Positions 17,400 to 26,304 of a stretch of DNA of 64,000 nucleotides are shown piece by piece. The notes under the pieces were generated by a model that searched no databases, was not told the origin of the DNA, and saw only the letters and a list, made by a program, of their open reading frames with translations. A program made the position numbers and the translations under genes. Each line of letters begins with the position of its first letter. The first letter of the stretch is position 1. Source of the stretch: Fusicatenibacter saccharivorans (lineage in GTDB: Bacteria > Bacillota > Clostridia > Lachnospirales > Lachnospiraceae); the NCBI RefSeq assembly GCF_027667425.1, contig NZ_JAQEGR010000001.1:310001-374000 (forward strand), given 5' to 3'.

Positions 17400-18776
17400 A
17401 TGATCACACTGCCGGAAGCCTTTGAGCAGGAGATGAAACAGCTGCTCGGTGAGGAAGAATATGAGGCATACCGCAAGACATTTGACGAGGCGGTACATAG
17501 AGGACTGCGGGTAAACAACGGAAAAATTTCGACAGAAGAGTTTCTTAGGCGGACCGATATTCCGCTTAAGAAGGTTCCGTGGATCCCAAATGGATTTTAT
17601 TACGATGAAGAGAGCTGCAATCCGGCAAAGGATGCCGATTACTATGCGGGCCTGTATTATCTGCAGGAGCCGAGTGCGATGACACCGGCATCCCGCCTTC
17701 CAATTGAGCCGGATGACCGTGTGCTCGATCTCTGTGCGGCACCGGGCGGAAAGGCAACGGAGCTGGGAAGCCGGATCGGTGAGGGCGGCATGCTGCTGGC
17801 AAACGATATCAGCAATTCGCGGGCGAAGGCGCTGCTGCGCAACCTGGAAATCCAGGGAGTGGGACGTCTTCTCGTGACGAGCGAGGATCCGGAAAAATTA
17901 GTAACCTTGTATCCGGCCTTTTTTGACAAGATCCTTCTTGACGCGCCGTGCTCTGGGGAGGGCATGTTCCGAAAAGAGAGCTCAATGCTGCGCTACTACA
18001 GTGAAAATGGGCCGGAGCATTATGTGCCGATCCAGAAAAAACTGATCGAGCAGGCGTATCAGATGCTTGCAGAGGGCGGAGAGCTGCTGTACTCTACCTG
18101 TACGTTTTCTGTAAAGGAGAACGAAGAGGTCATCGCAGGGCTGCTGGATGCGCATCCGGATATGGAAGTGCAGGAAATTACCCCGGGTTACGAAGGGTTT
18201 GCGCCGGGAGTATCCGTGAATGGCCGCGATCTTTCCCGGTGCGTTCATATTTTCCCGCAGCGGATGGAGGGAGAAGGCCATTTCGTGGCGCTCCTGAAAA
18301 AGCAGGGAGAGAGCCGGAAACGGCAGCCGTCCCGCCTTTTGGAAACGACAAAGAAGCTGCCGAAAGAGGCGGAAGAGTTTCTTGCTGGCGTGCGCGTGGA
18401 CTGGAAGAATGGTTCGTTTGCCCTTGTGAAAGACCAGCTCTATTTTCTGCCGGAAGGTGTCTGTGCGGCAAAGGGTCTGCGCTATCTGCGGACCGGACTT
18501 TCGCTTGGCACCGTAAAGAAAAACCGCTTCGAGCCGTCCCAGGCGCTGGCGGCGTATCTGAAAAAAGAAGAATACGTTTCGTGTTTGACCATTCCCAAGG
18601 GAGATGACCGTGTCATGCGCTACTTAAAGGGTGAGACACTCTCGTTTTCCGAAGAAGAGTGTCAGGGGAAAAAGGGCTGGGTGCTTGTGTGCCTGGATGA
18701 TTTCCCACTTGGCTGGGGAAAAATAAACAACGGAACGTTAAAGAATAAATATTATGCAGGATGGCGGATGGTATGA
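17400..18776 (+). CDS. RsmF/RsmB-type rRNA cytosine-C5 methyltransferase
   Basis: This 458-aa SAM-dependent m5C methyltransferase belongs to the NOL1/NOP2/Sun family. The SAM site is LDLCAAPGGKATEL; the two catalytic cysteines are in DAPCSGEGMFRK and YSTCTFS. A C-terminal region of about 150 residues with PUA-like character (FLPEGV to LGWGK) makes it resemble RsmF rather than RsmB. Which cytosine it modifies is not known from sequence. The stop overlaps the next start (ATGA). Confidence 0.9.
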   Translation: MITLPEAFEQEMKQLLGEEEYEAYRKTFDEAVHRGLRVNNGKISTEEFLRRTDIPLKKVPWIPNGFYYDEESCNPAKDADYYAGLYYLQEPSAMTPASRLPIEPDDRVLDLCAAPGGKATELGSRIGEGGMLLANDISNSRAKALLRNLEIQGVGRLLVTSEDPEKLVTLYPAFFDKILLDAPCSGEGMFRKESSMLRYYSENGPEHYVPIQKKLIEQAYQMLAEGGELLYSTCTFSVKENEEVIAGLLDAHPDMEVQEITPGYEGFAPGVSVNGRDLSRCVHIFPQRMEGEGHFVALLKKQGESRKRQPSRLLETTKKLPKEAEEFLAGVRVDWKNGSFALVKDQLYFLPEGVCAAKGLRYLRTGLSLGTVKKNRFEPSQALAAYLKKEEYVSCLTIPKGDDRVMRYLKGETLSFSEEECQGKKGWVLVCLDDFPLGWGKINNGTLKNKYYAGWRMV

Positions 18777-19531
18777 GTAAATTACGACTCGATAAATATC
18801 TGGCGGACATGGGTGTGGGAACACGCCAGGAAGTAAAGGCCCTGATCCGGAAGGGACGGGTGGCCGTAGACGGAATTACGGCAAAAGCCTCGGAACTGAA
18901 AGTCGACCCGGATGAAGCGCAGGTGACTGTGGACGGAAACAGCATTTCCTATGTGAAAATGGAATACTGGATGCTCCACAAACCGGCGGGTGTCGTCTCT
19001 GCGACGGAGGACCGCCGTGACCGGACCGTACTCGATCTTTTAAGTGATGCGGCAAGAAAAGACCTCTTTCCGGTCGGACGGCTCGACAAGGACACCGAAG
19101 GGCTGCTGCTGATTACGAACGACGGAGCCCTTTCCCACCGGCTGCTCTCTCCGAAATCGCATGTCTCGAAAGTGTATGAGGCCGTGATTGACGGAAAAGT
19201 GACAGAAGAAGATCGGCAGGCATTTGCCGAAGGGCTCGACATTGGGGACGACAAACCGACACTTCCGGCCGAGCTTACCATTCTGGAAACGACAGAAAAA
19301 GAGCCTGGCATTTTTGAAAGCCGGATCCGCATTACCATCTGTGAGGGCCGCTTCCACCAGATCAAGCGCATGTTTGAGAAGGTCGGAAAAACGGTCGTCT
19401 ATTTGAAACGGCTGTCGATGGGGAGCCTGAAACTTGATCCGGCGCTGCCAAAGGGCAGTGCCCGTCTCCTGACGCAGGAAGAAAAAGCGGCGCTTGGCAT
19501 AGCGGACGCCGAAACACAGAAAGGAAAGTAA
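18773..19531 (+). CDS. RsuA/RluB-family rRNA pseudouridine synthase
   Basis: An N-terminal S4 RNA-binding domain (about residues 1-60, LRLDKYLADMGVGTRQEVKALIRKG) precedes the catalytic domain. The catalytic Asp is in GRLDKDTEGLLL, and the EGRFHQIKRMFE segment is diagnostic. It makes pseudouridine in 16S or 23S rRNA; the exact site cannot be assigned. The start at 18773 uses the ATGA overlap with the methyltransferase stop. An in-frame ATG at 18761 is possible but less consistent with the S4 start. Confidence 0.92.
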   Translation: MSKLRLDKYLADMGVGTRQEVKALIRKGRVAVDGITAKASELKVDPDEAQVTVDGNSISYVKMEYWMLHKPAGVVSATEDRRDRTVLDLLSDAARKDLFPVGRLDKDTEGLLLITNDGALSHRLLSPKSHVSKVYEAVIDGKVTEEDRQAFAEGLDIGDDKPTLPAELTILETTEKEPGIFESRIRITICEGRFHQIKRMFEKVGKTVVYLKRLSMGSLKLDPALPKGSARLLTQEEKAALGIADAETQKGK

Positions 19532-19534
19532 AGC

Positions 19535-21478
19535 ATGCCTTTTTTACCAATTACAAGAGAAGAGATGAAGGAACGGGGAATCGAACAGTTTGACTTTGTC
19601 TATGTCATCGGAGATGCCTACGTGGACCATTCCTCGTTCGGACCGGCAATCATCAGCCGTGTGCTCGAGGCGAACGGCTATTCCGTCGGCATCATCTCAC
19701 AGCCGGACTGGAAGGACGAGAACAGCATTTCGATTTTCGGTGAACCGCGTCTTGGCTTTCTTGTCTCTTCCGGAAATATGGATTCCATGGTCAACCATTA
19801 TACCGTGGCGAAAAAGCACCGAAAAACAGATGCCTTTACGCCGGGCGGTGTCATGGGAAAACGGCCGGACCGCGCGGTTACCGTGTACGGCAATCTGATC
19901 CGGAGAACGTATAAACATACACCGATGATCCTCGGCGGCATCGAGGCATCGCTCCGGCGCCTTTCGCATTACGATTACTGGTCTGACCAGGTGCGCCGCT
20001 CCGTCCTTCTCGATTCCGGTGCGGATCTGATTTCGTACGGAATGGGAGAACTTTCGATCGTAGCGATTGCAGATGCACTTGCGGCCGGCATTGACGTTCA
20101 TGATGTCACCTTTATTCCGGGAACCGTTTATCGGAGCAAAACGCTGGATCACCTGATTGACCCGGTGGTGCTGCCGTCATTCGAGGAGGTGCGGGAGAGC
20201 AAGCGGACGTATGCGGAGAGCTTTGCGATTCAGTATAAAAATACCGATGCCATCAATGCGAAGCCGATGGCAGAGCCGTATGAGGGCCAGGGCTACATTG
20301 TACAGAATCCGCCTTCCCGTCCTTTGACAGAGCAGGAGATGGATGATGTCTATGCGCTTCCATACATGCGCGCCTATCACCCAAGCTATGAAAAAGACGG
20401 CGGTGTGCCGGCGCTTGGGGAAATCAAATACAGTCTGACGAGCAACCGCGGCTGCTTTGGATCCTGCAGTTTCTGCGCGCTGACGTTCCACGAGGGACGC
20501 GTTGTGCAGACAAGAAGCCACGAATCCATTCTGGCGGAAGCGCGGCAGATGGTTCAGGAAAAAGAATTTAAAGGCTATATTCACGATGTCGGCGGCCCGA
20601 CGGCGGATTTCCGCGGTCCGGCATGCAAAAAGCAGCTCACCAAAGGCGCCTGCCCGAACCGGAACTGTCTCTTCCCGGAGCCGTGTAAAAATATGGTGGC
20701 AGATCACAGAGATTATGTGAAGCTGCTGCGGGAATTAAAAGACATTCCGGGCGTGAAGAAAGTCTTTATCCGCTCCGGCATCCGTTTTGACTATGTCCTG
20801 GCCGATAAAGACCAGACGTTCCTTTCCGAGCTGGTAAAGGATCACGTCAGCGGTCAGCTCCGCGTTGCGCCGGAGCACGTTTCGAACCGTGTGCTTTCCT
20901 ATATGGGAAAACCGCGCCACGAAGTATATCAGGAATTTATCCGCCGCTTCGATGCGTGCAACAAAAAGACGGGGAAGCAGCAGTACGCACTTCCGTATTT
21001 TATGTCGTCCCATCCGGGGTGTGACTTGGAGGATGCGGTGGAGCTTGCCGAGTACATCCGCGATATGGGATTTATCCCGGAGCAGGCACAGGACTTCTAT
21101 CCGACGCCTTCCACACTTTCCACCTGTATGTACTATACCGGTCTTGACCCGCGGACGATGGATCCGGTTTACGTGCCGAAATCGCCGCATGAGAAGGCGA
21201 TGCAGCGTGCGCTGATTCAGTACCGGAATCCGGAGAACTATGAGCTCGTCTGCGAGGCACTGCGCCGGACACACCGGGAGGATCTGATCGGATTCGGACC
21301 GAAATGTCTCGTACGACCGAGAAAGATGGCCGGGGAGGCAGGAAAACCGTCAAGAGGAAAAGGGTCCAACGGAAAAGGCTTTGGCCAGAAGACGGCGAAT
21401 GACCGTTCCGGACAGGGAAAAGCCAAAACAGGCGGACGGCCGAAAAAGACGCTCCGCAACGTGCACAAAAAGAAATAA
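19535..21478 (+). CDS. YgiQ-family radical SAM protein
   Basis: This 647-aa protein has the radical SAM cluster motif CFGSCSFC (CxxxCxxC) in TSNRGCFGSCSFCALTFHEGR near residue 305, and a N-terminal cobalamin-like half (MPFLPITREEMKERG, HSSFGPAIISRVLE). QDFYPTPSTLSTCMYYTG is also typical of YgiQ. The molecular function of YgiQ is not established. The C-terminal 60 residues are a low-complexity Gly/Lys/Arg tail. It lies in a run of RNA-modification genes, starting 4 bp after the pseudouridine synthase. Confidence 0.92.
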   Translation: MPFLPITREEMKERGIEQFDFVYVIGDAYVDHSSFGPAIISRVLEANGYSVGIISQPDWKDENSISIFGEPRLGFLVSSGNMDSMVNHYTVAKKHRKTDAFTPGGVMGKRPDRAVTVYGNLIRRTYKHTPMILGGIEASLRRLSHYDYWSDQVRRSVLLDSGADLISYGMGELSIVAIADALAAGIDVHDVTFIPGTVYRSKTLDHLIDPVVLPSFEEVRESKRTYAESFAIQYKNTDAINAKPMAEPYEGQGYIVQNPPSRPLTEQEMDDVYALPYMRAYHPSYEKDGGVPALGEIKYSLTSNRGCFGSCSFCALTFHEGRVVQTRSHESILAEARQMVQEKEFKGYIHDVGGPTADFRGPACKKQLTKGACPNRNCLFPEPCKNMVADHRDYVKLLRELKDIPGVKKVFIRSGIRFDYVLADKDQTFLSELVKDHVSGQLRVAPEHVSNRVLSYMGKPRHEVYQEFIRRFDACNKKTGKQQYALPYFMSSHPGCDLEDAVELAEYIRDMGFIPEQAQDFYPTPSTLSTCMYYTGLDPRTMDPVYVPKSPHEKAMQRALIQYRNPENYELVCEALRRTHREDLIGFGPKCLVRPRKMAGEAGKPSRGKGSNGKGFGQKTANDRSGQGKAKTGGRPKKTLRNVHKKK

Positions 21479-21529
21479 ACACGCAGAAGATGAGCGGGGA
21501 TCTTATCGAAGAAGGGAAATGACAGAAGA

Positions 21530-22147
21530 ATGAAGATCAGAAAAGGGGATTACGGCTATATCCGCCGGGAAAAGAAAAAAAGACTGCTTGTGACACTGGG
21601 ACTGTTCGTCCTTCCGGCCATCGTTTTTATTGTCGGGCTTGTGCTTGCAGACGGAAACAAGAGCAACATTTTTACGGTTGTCGCCGTAGTAGGCTGTCTG
21701 CCGGGCTGCCGCGCCGCCGTCGGTTTTATCATGATGGTTATGCAAAAGTCAGTGGACAAAGCAGTGTACGATGCCATTGAGGCAAAAAAAGGAAAACTGC
21801 TGATGGGATATGAAATGTATATCACACAGGAAAAATCGAGTCTGATGATCGAAGCAGCGGCGTTCTGCGGTGAGGAGATCGCCTGCTACACCACGCGCGC
21901 CAAAGACCAGAAACAGATCGAGGACTGCGCTACGTATCTGAACAAGATCATCCGTGCCAACGGCTACAAATGCCATGTGAAGATTTTTGATCGGGAAAAA
22001 GCATTTCTGGAGCGCCTCGATTCCCTGAACCGCAACTACGATGAGCTGGAAAAGGGCGCCAGTGAAAACTTCAAACCGGATGAGCGGTACCCGGATCTGT
22101 CCCGCACGGAACTGGTGAAACACACGATGCTGGCGCTGGCACTGTAG
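21530..22147 (+). CDS. Membrane-anchored protein of unknown function
   Basis: I do not recognise this 205-aa protein. It has two hydrophobic helices near the N-terminus (about 18-40 and 48-70, including VVAVVGCLPGCRAAVGFI) and a soluble C-terminal domain of about 130 residues. The domain contains CYTTRAKDQKQIEDCATYLNK and ANGYKCHVKIF and suggests a mixed alpha/beta fold. It lies between the YgiQ and RluA-type genes with short gaps, so it belongs to the same transcription unit. An RBS GGGAAATGA-like sequence precedes the ATG. Confidence 0.7.
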   Translation: MKIRKGDYGYIRREKKKRLLVTLGLFVLPAIVFIVGLVLADGNKSNIFTVVAVVGCLPGCRAAVGFIMMVMQKSVDKAVYDAIEAKKGKLLMGYEMYITQEKSSLMIEAAAFCGEEIACYTTRAKDQKQIEDCATYLNKIIRANGYKCHVKIFDREKAFLERLDSLNRNYDELEKGASENFKPDERYPDLSRTELVKHTMLALAL

Positions 22148-22159
22148 GAGACCATTGCT

Positions 22160-23146
22160 ATGAGAGAACTGACCGTGACAGAAAAAGACTGCGCGCAGCA
22201 GCTCATCAAATATCTGTCCAAATATATGGAGGAGGCGCCAAAGAGTTTCTTCTATAAAATGCTGCGAAAGAAAAACATTGTGCTGAACCAGAAAAAGGCG
22301 GACGGCAGTGAAAAGCTGAAAACAGGCGATACGATCCGGCTGTATCTGGCGGAAGAGACCATCGAAAAATTTCGGAAAACACCGGAAAAACCGGCGGCTG
22401 GAAAACAGGTAAAGTATCCGAAGCTGGATATCGTCTATGAAGACGAAAAAGTAATTTTCCTGAACAAGCCGGCAGGTGTCCTCTCACAGAAGGCGAAAGA
22501 GACGGATGTGAGCCTTACCGAAGCGCTCGGCGCCTATCTTTCGGAAAAAAATGCCGGGGAGGAGACCATGTTCCGCGCCGGACTCTGCAATCGTCTGGAC
22601 CGGAACACCAGCGGTCTGATTCTTGCCGGAAAAACCGTTGCGGCGACGCAGCAGCTTTCAGAACTGATCGCAGAGCGGGCTGTTGGAAAATACTATCTGA
22701 CGGTTGTAAAAGGAACCGTGACAGAGACAGAGCGGATCCGCGGATATCTCACAAAAAATGAGAGGACAAACCGTGTTTCGATTCAGAGAGAGCAGCAGGG
22801 AGATGCTGTTTACATAGAAACCGCATACCGGCCGCTCTGTGCCGGAAGAGGCTGTACGCTGCTGGAGGTTGAGCTGGTGACCGGAAAGAGCCATCAGATC
22901 CGCAGCCATCTCGCGAGCATCGGTCATCCGCTTGCGGGAGATACGAAATACGGGGATGCGGAGTTTAACCGCCGCTTCCGGGAAAAATACGGACTGAAAT
23001 ACCAACTTCTCCATTCGTGGAAGGCGGTATTTCCAGAGCTTACGGGCACCTTATCGGATCTGTCCGGAAAAACCTTTACAGCGCCCCTGCCATCATCCGT
23101 GCGCCGGATTTTACAGGGAGAACATTTGACGGGAGAAGGATTATGA
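22160..23146 (+). CDS. RluA-family pseudouridine synthase
   Basis: This 328-aa enzyme has an N-terminal S4-like region (about 15-70), the catalytic motif NRLDRNTSGLILAGKT (His of HRLD replaced by Asn, with Asp retained), and SHQIRSHLASIGHPLAGDTKYG. It isomerises uridine in 23S rRNA or tRNA; RluC/RluD-like, site unknown. The stop overlaps the lepB start (ATGA). Confidence 0.9.
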   Translation: MRELTVTEKDCAQQLIKYLSKYMEEAPKSFFYKMLRKKNIVLNQKKADGSEKLKTGDTIRLYLAEETIEKFRKTPEKPAAGKQVKYPKLDIVYEDEKVIFLNKPAGVLSQKAKETDVSLTEALGAYLSEKNAGEETMFRAGLCNRLDRNTSGLILAGKTVAATQQLSELIAERAVGKYYLTVVKGTVTETERIRGYLTKNERTNRVSIQREQQGDAVYIETAYRPLCAGRGCTLLEVELVTGKSHQIRSHLASIGHPLAGDTKYGDAEFNRRFREKYGLKYQLLHSWKAVFPELTGTLSDLSGKTFTAPLPSSVRRILQGEHLTGEGL

Positions 23147-23721
23147 GCCGAAAAGACAACGAAAAGAAAGAAACAAAACCAAGAAAAACGGAGGAGACGA
23201 GCATCGGACGGGAAATCTGGGAATATGTAAAAATGATCGCCATTGTCGTGGCAGTCGTTGTTTTTGTGGAGCAGGTCATTGTCATCAACGCAAGAATCCC
23301 GTCTCCTTCCATGGAAAACACGATTATGACCGGAGACCAGATCTTCGGTAACCGCCTTGCTTATGTAAAGAGCGATCCGCAGCGGTATGACATCGTTATT
23401 TTCTATTATCCGGACGACGAGAAGCAGAAGTTTATCAAGCGCGTCATCGGACTGCCGGGAGAGACGGTTACGATCCGCGACGGAAAGGTGTATATCAACG
23501 ATTCCACCGAGCCGCTGCGCGATGATTTCTGCCCGGAAACACCGGTCGGCGATTTCGGACCGTATGAGGTGCCGGAGGGCTGCTACTTTATGCTCGGCGA
23601 CAACCGGAACGTATCAAAGGATTCCCGCTACTGGCTGAATCCGTACGTAGAGAAAGACAAGATCATCGGCAAGGCCTTTCTGCGCTACTGGCCGCTGAAC
23701 AAAATTTCTCTGATTGAATAA
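23143..23721 (+). CDS. lepB: Signal peptidase I
   Basis: This type I signal peptidase cleaves Sec signal peptides at the outer membrane face. It has a charged cytoplasmic N-terminus of about 28 residues, one membrane helix (about 29-49), catalytic Ser56 in PSPSMENT, and catalytic Lys in KRVIGLPGE. Box E appears as GDNRNVSKDSR. At 192 aa it is the short Gram-positive form. The start at 23143 is set by GGGAGAAGG and the ATGA overlap. It is distinct from the SipW-type enzyme encoded in the mobile region. Confidence 0.95.
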   Translation: MSRKDNEKKETKPRKTEETSIGREIWEYVKMIAIVVAVVVFVEQVIVINARIPSPSMENTIMTGDQIFGNRLAYVKSDPQRYDIVIFYYPDDEKQKFIKRVIGLPGETVTIRDGKVYINDSTEPLRDDFCPETPVGDFGPYEVPEGCYFMLGDNRNVSKDSRYWLNPYVEKDKIIGKAFLRYWPLNKISLIE

Positions 23722-23749
23722 GAACAGAACGAAGACGAGGACAGGAATT

Positions 23750-24295
23750 ATGGCATGGACATCGAGGGGACTCCGCGGATCAACGTTGGAGGAAATGATC
23801 AACCGCACAAACGAGCAGTACCGTGACAAGCATCTGGCACTGATCCAGAAGGTGCCGACGCCGATCACCCCGATCAAAATAGATAAGGAGAGCAGACACA
23901 TCACGCTGGCTTATTTTGAAAAGAAGAGTACCGTTGATTACATCGGCGCTGTACAGGGCATTCCCGTCTGCTTCGATGCCAAAGAGTGCAAAACGGATTC
24001 CTTTCCGCTCGCAAACATCCACGAGCACCAGGTCACGTTTATGAAAGATTTCGAGCAGCAGGGGGGGATTTCCTTCCTGCTGCTGTATTTTACGGCGCGG
24101 GACGAATATTATTACCTGCGGTATGAGACGATGAAAACCTTCTGGGACCGCGGACAGAACGGCGGAAAGAAGCATTTTTCCTACACCGAGCTTGAAACGT
24201 CATTCTTCCTTCCCAGAACGGGAAGCAGCGTTCTCGTCCCGTACCTGAACGGAATCCAGAAGGATCTGGAGATACGGGATTCGAAAGCGGATTAA
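23750..24295 (+). CDS. recU: Holliday junction resolvase RecU
   Basis: This enzyme resolves Holliday junctions in Firmicutes recombination. The protein (181 aa) begins MAWTSRGLRGSTLEEMIN and contains the nuclease core VDYIGAVQGIPVCFDAKECK with the acidic residues and Lys of the active site, and SFPLANIHEHQ. ATG 23750 is preferred over the upstream TTG because of GAGGAC before it and agreement with family length. It follows lepB by about 28 bp. Confidence 0.93.
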   Translation: MAWTSRGLRGSTLEEMINRTNEQYRDKHLALIQKVPTPITPIKIDKESRHITLAYFEKKSTVDYIGAVQGIPVCFDAKECKTDSFPLANIHEHQVTFMKDFEQQGGISFLLLYFTARDEYYYLRYETMKTFWDRGQNGGKKHFSYTELETSFFLPRTGSSVLVPYLNGIQKDLEIRDSKAD

Positions 24296-24304
24296 AATTT
24301 TGAG

Positions 24305-24333
24305 TTGACAGGGAAAATGTTTTCCGATATACT
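24305..24333 (+). promoter_or_regulatory. Promoter of the his operon
   Basis: TTGACA, a 17-bp spacer and TATACT, a near-consensus sigma-A promoter. The leader to hisZ is only about 65 nt; I see no T-box or his leader peptide in it. Confidence 0.75.
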
Positions 24334-24402
24334 AACCATAGTTTTAAATTCAATATGGTAATATGGTAGTGAACTAAAGCGAAAAAGTGAGGACAACAAA
24401 AC

Positions 24403-25644
24403 ATGGATCGATTAATTCATACCCCGGAAGGCGTCCGGGATGTCTACAATCAGGAATGTACGAAAAAATTATACCTGGAGAATCAGATTGAGCAGGTATT
24501 TCATGCGTTTGGATATCAGGATATTGAAACACCGACGTTCGAGTTTTTTGATGTATTCGGAAGAGAAGTGGGAACAACACCGTCCCGCGAGCTCTACAAA
24601 TTCTTTGACCGCGACGGCAACACCCTTGTGCTCCGTCCGGACTTTACCCCGTCGATTGCACGCGCAGCCTCCATGTATTTCATGGAAGAGACGATGCCGA
24701 TCCGCCTTTGCTACAGAGGAAGCAGCTTCGTCAACAGCAGCAGCTATCAGGGCCGCTTAAAAGAGTCCACCCAGATGGGCGTCGAGCTCTTAAACGATGA
24801 TTCCGCAATGGCAGACGCAGAGATCATTGCGATGACCGTAAAAGTTATGCTGGATGCCGGTCTTACCGATTTCCAGATCAGCATCGGCCACGTAGGTTTC
24901 TTCCAGGCGCTCGCCGAGGAAGCTGCGCTCGCCGAGGATGTTCTGAACGAATTAAAAGAACTGATTTCCATTAAAAATCATTTTGGCGCCGAGGAGCTGC
25001 TGGCAAAACAGAACCTTCGAAGTGATCTGTTTGAAGCACTCCGTGATGTTCCGCAACTGTTCGGAAATGCAGAGATTCTCGAAAAGGCAAAAGGCCTTAC
25101 AAGAAATCCGGCGGCAAGAGAGGCACTCGATCGTCTGGCTACGATCTATGAGATCGTTAAAGATTACGGCTATGAAAAATACGTCTTCTTCGATCTCGGC
25201 CTTTTAAGCAAATTCCATTACTACACCGGTATTATTTTCCAGGCCTACACCTACGGCACCGGCGAGCCGATCGTAAAAGGCGGCCGCTACGATGCACTGC
25301 TGCAGCACTTCGGAAAGAAAGCGCCGGCGATCGGATTCTGTACTGTCATGGAATCTCTGATGAATGCACTGGAGCGCCAGAAAATTTCTCTTCCGATTGC
25401 CAATACGAAAACGATGCTGCTCTACCCGGATTTTCTTCAGCCGCTGGCCGTAAAACTTGCTAACGAGCACAGAAGCAAGGGCATGGATGTCGCGCTGGTC
25501 TGCTTTGCAAGGGACAAGGTTCTTGCAGATTATGAAGAATACGGCAGAAAGAACCAGTTCGGCGGCATTGTCTATATTCAGAAGAGCGATTCGGTGCTTG
25601 CTATCGATTTGTCGACAGGAGAAGTACAGCCGGTGGAGCTGTAG
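24403..25644 (+). CDS. hisZ: ATP phosphoribosyltransferase regulatory subunit
   Basis: HisZ resembles histidyl-tRNA synthetase but lacks aminoacylation; it pairs with short-form HisG to give a histidine-feedback-regulated enzyme for the first step of histidine synthesis. Class II motifs are recognisable (PEGVRDV at the N-terminus, LRPDFTPSIARA, LCYRGSSF). At 413 aa it lacks a full anticodon-binding domain, as expected. It is the first gene of the operon and is followed by hisG, a genetic link that supports the assignment over a second HisS. Confidence 0.95.
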   Translation: MDRLIHTPEGVRDVYNQECTKKLYLENQIEQVFHAFGYQDIETPTFEFFDVFGREVGTTPSRELYKFFDRDGNTLVLRPDFTPSIARAASMYFMEETMPIRLCYRGSSFVNSSSYQGRLKESTQMGVELLNDDSAMADAEIIAMTVKVMLDAGLTDFQISIGHVGFFQALAEEAALAEDVLNELKELISIKNHFGAEELLAKQNLRSDLFEALRDVPQLFGNAEILEKAKGLTRNPAAREALDRLATIYEIVKDYGYEKYVFFDLGLLSKFHYYTGIIFQAYTYGTGEPIVKGGRYDALLQHFGKKAPAIGFCTVMESLMNALERQKISLPIANTKTMLLYPDFLQPLAVKLANEHRSKGMDVALVCFARDKVLADYEEYGRKNQFGGIVYIQKSDSVLAIDLSTGEVQPVEL

Positions 25645-25665
25645 GAGAGGAAGGGTACGAAAAAG

Positions 25666-26304
25666 ATGAGATATTTGACCATTGCACTGACAAAAGGACG
25701 CCTGGCGTACCAGACGCTGGAGCTGCTGGAAAAAGTCGGCATCACCTGCGATGAAATGAAAAATAAAGATACGAGAAAGCTGATTTTCACGGACGAAGAG
25801 CATAAGCTCCGTTTCTTCCTCGCCAAAGGTCCGGATGTGCCGACCTATGTGGAGTACGGCGCAGCGGATATCGGAATCGTCGGAAAGGACACGATTCTGG
25901 AGGAAGGAAGACGCCTCTACGAGGTATTGGACCTTGGCTACGGCAAGTGCCGCATGTGTGTCTGCGGACCGGAGTCCGCGCGTGAGCTGCTGCAGCACAA
26001 CCAGCAGATCCGTGTGGCAACGAAGTACCCAAACATTGCCAAGGATTACTTCTACAACCGCAAGCACCAGACCGTTGAGATGATCAAGCTGAACGGCTCG
26101 ATCGAGCTGGCACCGATTGTCGGACTTTCCGAAGTGATTGTGGATATTGTAGAGACAGGAAGCACTTTACGGGAAAACGGCCTGACCGTTCTCGAGGAGG
26201 TCTGCCCGCTGTCTGCGCGCATGGTTGTCAACCAGGTGAGCATGCGGATGGAAAATGAGAGAATTACCAAATTAATTCAGGATCTGAAAGGAGCACTGGT
26301 ATGA
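25666..26304 (+). CDS. hisG: ATP phosphoribosyltransferase catalytic subunit, short form
   Basis: This enzyme condenses ATP and PRPP, the committed step of histidine synthesis. The 212-aa length shows the short form that lacks the C-terminal regulatory domain and needs HisZ, encoded just upstream. Motifs include LTKGRL near the N-terminus, GAADIGIVGKD, and the PRPP loop region IVDIVETGSTLRENGL. It overlaps hisD by 4 bp. Confidence 0.96.
   Translation: MRYLTIALTKGRLAYQTLELLEKVGITCDEMKNKDTRKLIFTDEEHKLRFFLAKGPDVPTYVEYGAADIGIVGKDTILEEGRRLYEVLDLGYGKCRMCVCGPESARELLQHNQQIRVATKYPNIAKDYFYNRKHQTVEMIKLNGSIELAPIVGLSEVIVDIVETGSTLRENGLTVLEEVCPLSARMVVNQVSMRMENERITKLIQDLKGALV

Noticed and set aside
24334..24402. 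T-box or histidine leader peptide before hisZ
   Set aside because: The leader is about 65 nt, without a His-codon run, specifier stem or terminator.
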